Source: Telluribacter humicola
Lineage (GTDB): Bacteria > Bacteroidota > Bacteroidia > Cytophagales > Spirosomataceae
Reading direction: 5' to 3'
Length of the DNA: 64,000 bases
Assembly (NCBI RefSeq): GCF_017355935.1
Contig: NZ_JAFIQT010000001.1
Location: forward strand, 2,356,001-2,420,000
The position numbers were made by a program, and so were the translations under genes. The notes beneath the pieces are model-generated. The model was not told where the DNA came from, made no database searches, and saw only the letters and a program-made list of their open reading frames with translations. Within the stretch, counting starts at the first letter, position 1. The number at the start of each line of letters is the position of its first letter. Shown here piece after piece: positions 1 through 7,964 of this stretch.

Positions 1-1059
1 CTCTTCATCATCATTTAATATACTTTCTGCAATTTCATAAGCTTTAGTCATATTTTTCCCATAATAGTATGCTACCGCTGCTCGTTCTTTATATTTAATT
101 TTTTCTTTATCTAATAAATATGCTTTTATAAATATATTATAGCACTCATCACTTGAATCTAGATCGCCTACTGCCAAAGCTTTTATGAAGTAAGATCTTG
201 CAAGTAATGGGTTTCTATAAGCTGTGAGTAGACTGGATCCCTCTAAACTTTCTATTGCAGATTCTACTAGTGTTAAAGCTTGTCTTGGTTGAAGGTCTTT
301 CCAAAAGTTTTCTGCTTTTGTTAAATTTAGCTTTATTAGTTCTATAAATGATGGTTCTATGCTGTTGTTGCTGCTTAAAGTCTTTAAGGGAGTTTCTAGT
401 ATCGGTAAAGATCTGTGTCCATGCTGATTTAATAAATAATTAATTCTAGAAAGATCCTGAGCTGTATATTTATTGAATATAGGATCATACTTAATTATGA
501 TTCCATGCAGGTCAAAATTGCCATTTTCCTCTTTAACAAGACCACTGCCTGAAAAGCCAGTAACGTTTTCTAACGCTGATGTGTCATGGTCTTCGGGTCT
601 GACTATAGTATTAAGAGATACAGTTGCCCCACTAGAAAGAGAGGATTCGACTACAATCTCTTCGGGACTAAAAGATTTGTTTGCATTGGGGAAACCTCTA
701 AAAGTTAATCTTGTTAATTTAGGAGTACTAGATATTAGAGAGCAGTCGGTTAGTGAGAATGGTATAAGTCTTAGTTCTATTGGTAAAATTGCTATATCAT
801 ATTTGTTTTCAACACTTGCTTCAAGGTAGAAGCGCTCTATTACAGATAGTGATGTTGTAAAACTACAACTGTCGTAGTCATAGAAGTCGATTGATATTGG
901 CTGGTCCTTAGAATATTTTATAATACAATGGCGTGCAGTTAGAACATAACAGCGCTCTGGATTATCAGCCTTTAATATAAAACCGCTTCCAACAGGTTTT
1001 TTATTTACCGAAAGTCGAACACAATGATTAGATAAACTATCTCGGGTAGAGCTACTCAT
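1..1059 (-). CDS. Trypsin-like serine protease with helical C-terminal region (Avs1b-like), partial
   Basis: The minus strand is open from an ATG at 1059 to the window edge (353 codons, no stop), so the gene is truncated by the window. A chymotrypsin-fold protease domain is visible: GSGF near residue 24, LTARHC with catalytic His44, YDIAIL with Asp88, and GFSGSG with Ser170. From about residue 235 the sequence turns into helical, TPR-like repeats. The ATG overlaps the end of the upstream hydrolase gene by 8 bases, so the two are co-translated. The region is strongly AT-rich compared with the host genes. Metallo-hydrolase plus trypsin-like protease is the pair that precedes the STAND ATPase in type I AVAST systems; that third gene would lie to the left. 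Protease assignment is firm; the system assignment is inference. Confidence 0.8.
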   Translation of the reverse strand, partial: MSSSTRDSLSNHCVRLSVNKKPVGSGFILKADNPERCYVLTARHCIIKYSKDQPISIDFYDYDSCSFTTSLSVIERFYLEASVENKYDIAILPIELRLIPFSLTDCSLISSTPKLTRLTFRGFPNANKSFSPEEIVVESSLSSGATVSLNTIVRPEDHDTSALENVTGFSGSGLVKEENGNFDLHGIIIKYDPIFNKYTAQDLSRINYLLNQHGHRSLPILETPLKTLSSNNSIEPSFIELIKLNLTKAENFWKDLQPRQALTLVESAIESLEGSSLLTAYRNPLLARSYFIKALAVGDLDSSDECYNIFIKAYLLDKEKIKYKERAAVAYYYGKNMTKAYEIAESILNDDEE

Positions 1060-2107
1060 TTGTTGAAAAGGTTAAAGTAATACCACCAGTGTCTATTTCT
1101 GGGAAATGGCATATGATATTGAAAAGTTTATATTCGTCATCTGTGAATATTACGTCAAATGCCGTGCTTTGATATGTAAAGTAAAAGTGGATGAAACTAT
1201 TTGGGTGTCTATTATGACATGAAATTACTATACGGGATAATGCTTCTTTGTGAGGAAATTTGTGCTTGTTAGCTGAATTTGTACTTATCAAGAAATGTTG
1301 ACAATCTATAATATCCATAATATCATCGTTTGTATTACCTTTCGATCCATGTTGCGATATCTTTACAAGATTTAAACTGATGGGGTTTGTTGGTGAATAA
1401 CCTAAACTGTGTAAGGAATTTTTTAACACATCAGGATGTGAGTCACCAGTAAAAAGAGCTTTGAAAGTGCCTATGTTTAATATAAAAGCTATGCTGCTTC
1501 TATTGCTTAATGATGAATCTTTTTCAAAATTTTTCTTAGCTAACTCAATTATCGGAACATCATAGTCTGTTTCTAAAGTACCAACTGAGCCTTCGTTAGG
1601 GGTATTAATACTTTTTTCTTCTTTGCTCCATTCTTCAATAAAGCAGTCAAATTGTTCATTGTCTGGAGATATAACTGTAAGAATAGCTTCACTTATTGTG
1701 TGGACTTGGGTTGCCATAATTGGCCCTTCATTTACTATTCCACTACTCAACAGTAAATCTCTAAGCCAAATCCCCTGTTTTATACTAATATCATTAGAAT
1801 CATTACCTACACTATAAGGTATTGGTGAATAGTTGAACCATACTTCTTTAAAAGAAGATAATCCATACTCTTTCAATAATCGCTTAACCCCTCCTATGTG
1901 GTCCCCATCTGTATGCGTGAGTACTAAAAGATCTAAATTATTATCTTTAGATTGCAGGTCATCTATAATTAGCTTAATTGTACGATTAAAAGTATCAGCG
2001 TATCCAGTATCTATTAATATACTATGTTCCTTGTTATTTACATCAGTAAAATTCACAAATATACAATCACCACATCTAACAGGTAATGCTGTAATAGTAC
2101 ATATCAT
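1052..2107 (-). CDS. Metallo-beta-lactamase-fold hydrolase, ComEC-like (Avs1a-like)
   Basis: A 351-residue protein starting MICTITALPVRCGDC, with the metal motif THTDGDHIGG near residues 64-73 and a later FTGDSH motif, as in ComEC/Rec2-type metallo-hydrolases. There is no signal peptide, so it should act in the cytoplasm. It is the first gene of an AT-rich minus-strand operon and its TAG overlaps the ATG of the following trypsin-like protease. In type I AVAST antiphage systems a protein of this fold is the first component and may be an effector nuclease or hydrolase. The substrate is unknown. It could instead belong to another protease-MBL conflict module; the absence of the third gene from the window prevents a decision. 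Confidence 0.8.
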   Translation of the reverse strand: MICTITALPVRCGDCIFVNFTDVNNKEHSILIDTGYADTFNRTIKLIIDDLQSKDNNLDLLVLTHTDGDHIGGVKRLLKEYGLSSFKEVWFNYSPIPYSVGNDSNDISIKQGIWLRDLLLSSGIVNEGPIMATQVHTISEAILTVISPDNEQFDCFIEEWSKEEKSINTPNEGSVGTLETDYDVPIIELAKKNFEKDSSLSNRSSIAFILNIGTFKALFTGDSHPDVLKNSLHSLGYSPTNPISLNLVKISQHGSKGNTNDDIMDIIDCQHFLISTNSANKHKFPHKEALSRIVISCHNRHPNSFIHFYFTYQSTAFDVIFTDDEYKLFNIICHFPEIDTGGITLTFSTNE

Positions 2108-2177
2108 CTCAATAAGATCGTTTTTTGTAATTTGATTGAATCAGTCCAAACATTAATAGAAACTACTCTTATACACA

Positions 2178-2206
2178 AAAGGCTAGCCATTTGGCTAGCC
2201 CTTAAT
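2178..2206. terminator. Bidirectional hairpin terminator
   Basis: GGCTAGCC at 2181-2188, a 4-base loop, and GGCTAGCC at 2193-2200, flanked by A and T runs. It lies downstream of the minus-strand amidohydrolase gene (stop at 2223) and separates it from the AT-rich defence operon. Confidence 0.7.
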
Positions 2207-2222
2207 ATACAAAAAGTTTTGG

Positions 2223-5200
2223 TTAATTCAGCCCCGGTACGTTGCCCGGCTGCTTGGCTTTCCACTCGGTGTTGTCGAGGGCTTGCTTGCGGGGGTAGAT
2301 TTCGTTGAGCGAATCTCCTTCGTATAGGCGGCCATCCTTCATGACGTACTTGATGCTGTTGGTGTTCCGGATGTTTTCCAGCGGGTTTTTGTCCAGGATC
2401 ACCAGGTCGGCCAGTTTACCGCCTTCGATAGATCCCAGATCTTTATCCAGACCCAGCGCCGTAGCGCCCGTCAGGGTAGCTACCCGCAGAGCATCGTGCG
2501 CTTTCATACCACCCGACTGGATCGACCACAGCTCCCAGTGGTAGCCCAGTCCCTGTAGCTGTCCGTGGCTACCTACGCCCGAGAGTCCACCGGCTTCCAC
2601 CAGTTTCTTCATCGACTCGGCATGCTTCTTGAACACATGTTCTTCATCCATAAACCAGGCACCCCGACGACGCGCTTTCTCGGCCAGTTCTTCGTAGGGC
2701 GTAAAGCGCTGCATCTTCGGATCATTGTAGGGCTTTTCGGTGGCGTAGTAGTAGTTTTCGGCCCAGGGTCCGCCGTACGATACCAGCAGGGTAGGCGTAA
2801 CGGCCATCTTGGCGTCAGCGATGGATTTGATCACATCATTGTACAGCGGATAGATGGGTATGGAGTGCTCGTGACCGGGGTACCCATCAATGAGCTGCGT
2901 CATGTTCAGTTTGAAATCCAGACCGCCCTCGGTAGTAGGCATCAGCTTCTGTTCCTTAGCGGCCATAATGATCCACTGGCGGTGCTGACGGTTACCGACG
3001 AGGTACATCTTGATGGTCTTGGTGTTGTAGTACTTGCTGTACTGCTGCAGTACCTTGCGGGTATGATCGAGGTCTTTGAGATTATAGGTCCAGAAGCCTA
3101 CACCCGGTCCGGTCGAGTACACGCGCGGACCAACAATCTGGCCCGACTCCACGAGGTCGCTGTACGTAAGTACATCTGTAGTGGCAGTCTGCGGGTCGCG
3201 GGTAGTGGTCACACCGTAGGCCAGGTTAGCGGCGTAGATCCACACCTGGTTTTTGTGCAGACCCCAGTTGGGCCACATGTGGGCGTGGGTATCCACGAAG
3301 CCCGGTACGATGGTCTTACCGGCTACGTCTACAACCTGCGCTCCCTTGGGTACTGCCAGGCTACCGCTGGCACCTACGGCCTTGATGCGGTTGTTTTCGA
3401 TCAGAATATCGCCGTTCTCGATCACTTCGTCACCTTTCATGGTAATGATGCGGGCGCCTTTGAGCAGAGCCGTTCCGGTAGGCTGATCCTTAGGGAACTT
3501 CACCGTTACCTCAAACTCCTGTGCTACGTAGTGCGGGTCTGGGTCCTCTTTGGCTTTTTCGGCCTTGGCGGTAGAGTCCTTAGGAGCCTTGGCTTTCTCA
3601 CGCAGAGCTATCTTGAGGCTGTCGTCGTAGGTGTCGGCCTTGGTGAGATCATAGATGAAGTAGTTGCGTCCGAGCGAGTAGTACACCTGCTTGCCATCGG
3701 ACGACCAGGCCGGAAACTCACCACCCAGCTCCGTAATCTTACGAGCCGGGAAAGCCGAGCTCTTCGGATCTGATACCGAGATAGTAGGCGTTTTACCGGC
3801 TTTAGGTACATTCACCACGTATACCTCGTTGGTAATCTTGGCGACTACCTTGTTTCCTTCCGGAGCCATCAGGATGATAGAAGGGGTACTGGGTTTGGTC
3901 GTTTCGGGGGCATCGTTGAGGTGGTCAGGGAGCATACAGTGGGTACCTTCCTGAAACGAAGTACCGAAGGTAGTGATCCCGGTCAGTTTCAGGTGGGTCT
4001 TCTCGTCGGTACCGTCCCAGCGGATGGATACCAGTCCTTCGTCGCTGTTGAGGTAGATGCGGTCTTCGGACTTGGTAAAATGCGGGAGGCGGCGGCCGTA
4101 AGCTTTTTCAATCGCGGTCACGTCACCGCCGTTGGCAGGTATCCAGGCTATATCTTCGGTGTCGCCGGCTGCGCCCGCTGATACCGAGTTTTTGTAGTTG
4201 TCGCTGCTACCGCGCATAAATACAATGCGGTCCTGCTTATACGACCAGGCCGGATTGGTATAGACGGCAGGTACTTTGGTCAGGCGCTGGGGCTGGGTGC
4301 TTTTGCCACCCACGGCTACCTTGTACAGGTGTCCGCCCTCTTCGCTTTTCCAGGTGGTGAATACAATAGAACCTCCATCGGGTGACCAGGCAGGCTGTGC
4401 TTCGGTGAATGTAAAGTTGGTCAGGCGACGGGGCGTACCCTTGGGCAGATCCATCACGTAGAGGCGGTTCAGGACGGTGAAGGCTAGCTTCTTGCCATCG
4501 GGGGAAGGTACCGCGTCACGGATCTGGGTAGCTACCAATTCTTTTACGTCCTCGATGGGGTACTTAAAGGATAGCTGCGGTCCCAGTTCCAGCTTTACAT
4601 CGGCCTGGAAGGGTATCTCGGTAGCATTGCCACCATTGACCGGGATGCTGTAAATCTTTCCACCATAGGAGGCTATCACCGCCTTATTATCGGGTGTGAA
4701 GCACATGGCAGGTAATACACCCATGGGGGCGATAGACTCCTGCTCGTCGCGCTGTACGGGGTAGGCCAGCCAGCGCTCGTCACCCGACTGCAGGTCGCGG
4801 ATCAGCAGACCGGTTTTATCTTCAAAGCGGGTACCGTATACCATCCACTTGCCATCCCTGGACAAGGTAGGGGTAAAGGCCGAGCCGTAGCGGGAGGTGA
4901 TGGTGCGCATCTTGCCATTCTCGCGGTCATACACGCCGATCTGGTACTGGGGAAGCTGGGCGTTGTAGTTCCAGCCTCCTGTTCGCTCTGAGTAGTAGAT
5001 GTAGCGGCCATCCGGACTCACCGCCGGGTCGATGGCTTTAAGCTTTTCGGGCTTCTCGATCATCTCAATACCCGCGCCACCATTACGGTGGTAGAGGTAT
5101 AGCTTGATATTACGACGGCCACGTGCCCCTACAATATACTCCCCGTCGGGCGTCCAGGTAGCGGCAAAGAAGTTCTGATCTTTGTCCTTGGTGACCTGCA

Positions 5201-5618
5201 CGGTATCCTGCTTCTCGCGGTCGATCCACCAGATATTTTCGGCACCGCTGCGGTCCGAGGTGAACAGGATTTTCTTGCCATCGGGGCTGAAACGCGGGTG
5301 CGTATCGAAGGCCATGCCGGAGGTTACCTTGGTAGCTTTGCCGCCGGTGATAGGTAGGGTGTAGATATCACCTAAAAGATCGAATAGGACTGTCTTACCA
5401 TCCGGACTTACGTCCAGCGACATCCAGGTACCTTCGCGGGCGGTGAATTCGATGGAACGTTCGGCTTTGAGGGGGAGCGGGGCTTCTTTGCCCTTCGGCT
5501 TAGCCACCGAATCTGCCTTGGCGGTATCCGCTTTGGCGGGCATAGTGAGAGGAGGTGATGTATGGCCAAAGGCAGGGGCTACCGCCAGCAGGCTGTACAT
5601 CAGTACGCTTCTTAGCAT
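2223..5618 (-). CDS. Secreted TolB-like propeller plus amidohydrolase fusion
   Basis: The ORF is open back to 5747, but the ATG at 5618 begins a clean signal peptide (MLRSVLMYSLLAVAPAFG), giving 1131 residues. The N-terminal ~650 residues carry repeated WD40/PD40-like blades (SPDGKKILF, SPDGRYIYYS, SPDGGSIVF and others), as in TolB and DPP-IV propellers. The C-terminal ~400 residues are an imidazolonepropionase-type amidohydrolase with GFVDTHAHMWP (metal HxH), GHEHS and a closing LADLVILDKNPL segment. The protein is probably periplasmic or extracellular and hydrolyses a cyclic amide or peptide-like substrate; the substrate cannot be told. A proline- and lysine-rich linker precedes the second domain. 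It is not evidently co-transcribed with neighbours. The fusion is common in Bacteroidota. Confidence 0.9.
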   Translation of the reverse strand: MLRSVLMYSLLAVAPAFGHTSPPLTMPAKADTAKADSVAKPKGKEAPLPLKAERSIEFTAREGTWMSLDVSPDGKTVLFDLLGDIYTLPITGGKATKVTSGMAFDTHPRFSPDGKKILFTSDRSGAENIWWIDREKQDTVQVTKDKDQNFFAATWTPDGEYIVGARGRRNIKLYLYHRNGGAGIEMIEKPEKLKAIDPAVSPDGRYIYYSERTGGWNYNAQLPQYQIGVYDRENGKMRTITSRYGSAFTPTLSRDGKWMVYGTRFEDKTGLLIRDLQSGDERWLAYPVQRDEQESIAPMGVLPAMCFTPDNKAVIASYGGKIYSIPVNGGNATEIPFQADVKLELGPQLSFKYPIEDVKELVATQIRDAVPSPDGKKLAFTVLNRLYVMDLPKGTPRRLTNFTFTEAQPAWSPDGGSIVFTTWKSEEGGHLYKVAVGGKSTQPQRLTKVPAVYTNPAWSYKQDRIVFMRGSSDNYKNSVSAGAAGDTEDIAWIPANGGDVTAIEKAYGRRLPHFTKSEDRIYLNSDEGLVSIRWDGTDEKTHLKLTGITTFGTSFQEGTHCMLPDHLNDAPETTKPSTPSIILMAPEGNKVVAKITNEVYVVNVPKAGKTPTISVSDPKSSAFPARKITELGGEFPAWSSDGKQVYYSLGRNYFIYDLTKADTYDDSLKIALREKAKAPKDSTAKAEKAKEDPDPHYVAQEFEVTVKFPKDQPTGTALLKGARIITMKGDEVIENGDILIENNRIKAVGASGSLAVPKGAQVVDVAGKTIVPGFVDTHAHMWPNWGLHKNQVWIYAANLAYGVTTTRDPQTATTDVLTYSDLVESGQIVGPRVYSTGPGVGFWTYNLKDLDHTRKVLQQYSKYYNTKTIKMYLVGNRQHRQWIIMAAKEQKLMPTTEGGLDFKLNMTQLIDGYPGHEHSIPIYPLYNDVIKSIADAKMAVTPTLLVSYGGPWAENYYYATEKPYNDPKMQRFTPYEELAEKARRRGAWFMDEEHVFKKHAESMKKLVEAGGLSGVGSHGQLQGLGYHWELWSIQSGGMKAHDALRVATLTGATALGLDKDLGSIEGGKLADLVILDKNPLENIRNTNSIKYVMKDGRLYEGDSLNEIYPRKQALDNTEWKAKQPGNVPGLN

Positions 5619-5765
5619 GTCAGATTTGTTAATGAATTGAAAAGAAAGGTGTTTCGGGAAATTTGCTTCATCTGGTTCTGAAGTAAAAAGCAAATATACT
5701 TCGGCTATCCAGAATAAAACAAAAGAAGCGGCTGACTTACAGCCCATTTTTAGGAGTAGATGCAG

Positions 5766-6263
5766 CTATTTTACAACATAACGGCACACGGTAGTCCGGC
5801 GGGAGCCGGTAGGGCGGATGAACGGGTCATCGAAGGTGGCTACTACTTCAAAACCCGTCTTTTCAAGGAGCCTTTTAGAAAAAGGATTCTCCTCGTGCCG
5901 CTTGGCGTAGATGTGCCGGATACCCTCACCGGCTAGAACTCTAATGACCTCCTCCATGAGCTGTACCCCGATGCCGCGACCTGTCAGGCTGCGATGTACC
6001 ACTCCTTCGGCCACGTAGCCATGAATAATATCGGGTGAATCTTCAAACTCCGGATAAAAGGTACCTATTTCATACGTCATGATTCCCACTACTTCTCCCG
6101 CTTCCTGCGCTACGATACCCCGCACCGAACTATCGTCTATGGCGGCCAGATGCGCTTTTACTTCCTCCTCGGGGAGGTGGTTCCATTCATTGGCACCATG
6201 GTCAAGGATCAGGCCTTGCAGAGCTGGTATATCGTTGGAAGTGGCAGGCCGGAGCTGGAGCAT
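5766..6263 (-). CDS. GNAT family N-acetyltransferase
   Basis: A 165-residue protein of normal GNAT length. It shows the acetyl-CoA binding segment RGIGVQLMEEVIRVL (motif A, Q/RxxGxG/A type) around residue 100, preceded by the beta-strand GYVAEGVVHRSLTG, and the C-terminal strand GFEVVATFDDP. It transfers an acetyl group from acetyl-CoA to an unknown amine. It follows the hydrolase-OsmC gene on the same strand with only 10 bases between, so the two probably form an operon. The PYVRPTGSRRTTVCRYVV-like tail is ordinary. Family certain; substrate unknown. Confidence 0.88.
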   Translation of the reverse strand: MLQLRPATSNDIPALQGLILDHGANEWNHLPEEEVKAHLAAIDDSSVRGIVAQEAGEVVGIMTYEIGTFYPEFEDSPDIIHGYVAEGVVHRSLTGRGIGVQLMEEVIRVLAGEGIRHIYAKRHEENPFSKRLLEKTGFEVVATFDDPFIRPTGSRRTTVCRYVVK

Positions 6264-6273
6264 GTATAGGTAC

Positions 6274-7488
6274 TTACTTACGTAGGGTGGTTTTTATGAC
6301 GATCTTGTTGTGCAGGGTCTTGTGTACCGGGCACATATTAGCGATTTCGAGCAGACGGGCCCGCTGTGTATCGTCCAGGTTACCTACCAGTTCTATATCT
6401 CTTGTGAACTGGTCGATCTTCTGCGTGTTGTTTACTTCGGTATGGGCCGAGTCTTCGGCGTGTACCTTCCCGTGGTCCAAGTGTACCAGTACTTCCTGCA
6501 GGTCCCACTTCTTGCGGTTGGCGTACATTTTCAGGGTAATAGCTGTACAGGCACCCAGTCCGGCTGAAAGCAACTCATAAGGGCTGGGACCTAAATCGTT
6601 TCCGCCCAGACTGGTAGGTTCGTCAGCGATGAGTGTATGATGGCGGGTCTGGATCTGGGTGGTGTAGTCATCACCAGCAATCTGGGCTACTACCTGCGAT
6701 TCTGAGTCTGCCCGTTCAACGGGTTTGAAATCTATGTACCGCTTGGCCCAGCTACTTAGTACGTCCCCTACGTAGTGGGAGTCCTCTTCGTCGGAGAGCA
6801 AATGGTCCGCCCGGTCCAGCGACAGGAAGCTCTTGGGATGGCGGGCTGCCTTATAGAGTTCGGCCGCGTTGCGGATGTGAACGATCCGGTCCTGCGGGGA
6901 GTGCGCGATCAGGAGGGGCTTCCTCATCTTTTTTACAATAGAAGAAAGATCCTTGAGATCGAGCGAATCTACAAAGTGTTTTTTAATGGTAAACGGCCGC
7001 CCCCCGATCGACACCTCGGCGTAGCCTTCGGCCTCGATGGTACTCAGGTCATCTTTGAAGAGGTGCGTCACGTGCGAAATTGTGGAGGGAGCACCAATGG
7101 TAGCGATGGCCTTGATAGATTCCATTTTAGAACCCGCTACGATCGCCGCCGCTCCGCCCAGCGAGTGGCCAACCAGCAGGCTGGGAGCTTGGTAGTTTTT
7201 TTCCAGGTACTCACCTACCACGATCAGGTCTTCTATATTGTGCGAGAAATTCGTCTCTGAAAAGTCTCCTCCACTTTCACCCAGCCCTGTAAAGTCAAAG
7301 CGCACTACCGCGAATCCCCGGCTGGTAAGGGCCAGGCAGATATTCCGTACAGCATGCAGGTCTTTACTACAGGTAAAACAGTGGGCAAAAATAGCGTAGG
7401 AGTGGGGGCTGCCGGATGCAGGCAGTTCCAGACGAGCCGACAGCGGTTCGCCCTCTTTATTTTGTATGAATAGCTTGACAGACTTCAT
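6274..7488 (-). CDS. Bifunctional alpha/beta hydrolase / OsmC family protein
   Basis: Start chosen at the ATG at 7488 (MKSVKLFIQNKEG), because the 16 codons before it do not resemble the family; 404 residues. Residues 1-255 are an alpha/beta hydrolase with GHSLGG (nucleophile Ser109), a probable acid in SPQDRIV and a His in RADHLL. Residues ~265-404 are an OsmC/Ohr peroxiredoxin-like domain with its two cysteines in GLGACTAIT and CPVHKTL. OsmC proteins reduce organic hydroperoxides with a dithiol donor. The fusion probably hydrolyses an ester and handles peroxides or thiol adducts. It lies upstream of, and nearly abuts, the GNAT gene. Domain calls are firm, joint function is inferred. Confidence 0.9.
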   Translation of the reverse strand: MKSVKLFIQNKEGEPLSARLELPASGSPHSYAIFAHCFTCSKDLHAVRNICLALTSRGFAVVRFDFTGLGESGGDFSETNFSHNIEDLIVVGEYLEKNYQAPSLLVGHSLGGAAAIVAGSKMESIKAIATIGAPSTISHVTHLFKDDLSTIEAEGYAEVSIGGRPFTIKKHFVDSLDLKDLSSIVKKMRKPLLIAHSPQDRIVHIRNAAELYKAARHPKSFLSLDRADHLLSDEEDSHYVGDVLSSWAKRYIDFKPVERADSESQVVAQIAGDDYTTQIQTRHHTLIADEPTSLGGNDLGPSPYELLSAGLGACTAITLKMYANRKKWDLQEVLVHLDHGKVHAEDSAHTEVNNTQKIDQFTRDIELVGNLDDTQRARLLEIANMCPVHKTLHNKIVIKTTLRK

Positions 7489-7964
7489 AATCCAAAGGGA
7501 GGTTCGTATACTTTTATTGTATATCAACCCGATCACTCCCCATTGGTTATGAATCTTCGCATAAAGTACTTACAGAGTAGTGGTGGTATCCAGGTCTCAG
7601 TTTAATAGTGGCAGCAGGAGAGACTCCTTTTGGGACGAATTAATATTTTTCTAATGCTTTTTAGCCACCTATTGGTATTACCCCACTTTGAAGAGTGGGT
7701 GTAGAAATATTTTCATAGGGAGGGACATAAATTCCCTGAGGCATCCATTTCAATAAATGCCTATTTAAACCTTATTAAACAACTGTCGAAGCCGGTAGGC
7801 TTCCTCCAAATTGCCCTTTAAAGTACTTCTGCCTGCTCCGGGGCAGGTTAACTCCTGTTTTCCTGTTTCTGCTGCTAACAGTGTTCGGGTTGAAATTTTA
7901 GGGGTTTATGCTGCTTACTCCATTTCACTGTTCAAGTCATTCTACACCTATCTTATCTAAGACA
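7489..7964. other. Long intergenic region with three short hairpins upstream of the catalase gene
   Basis: About 475 bases without a supported gene between divergent genes. Three perfect short hairpins lie on the catalase side: 7682-7699 (CCCACT/AGTGGG), 7788-7803 (GAAGCC/GGCTTC, GGTA loop) and 7832-7847 (CCTGC/GCAGG). No clear TAnnTTTG element is seen. It may hold the catalase promoter and a structured leader. Confidence 0.35.

Noticed and set aside
473-829. 118-codon plus-strand ORF
   Set aside because: It lies antisense to the trypsin-like protease, whose catalytic motifs prove the minus strand to be coding.
2565-3773. 402-codon plus-strand ORF
   Set aside because: It is a long antisense shadow of the amidohydrolase, caused by its GC-rich codons; no domain is recognisable.
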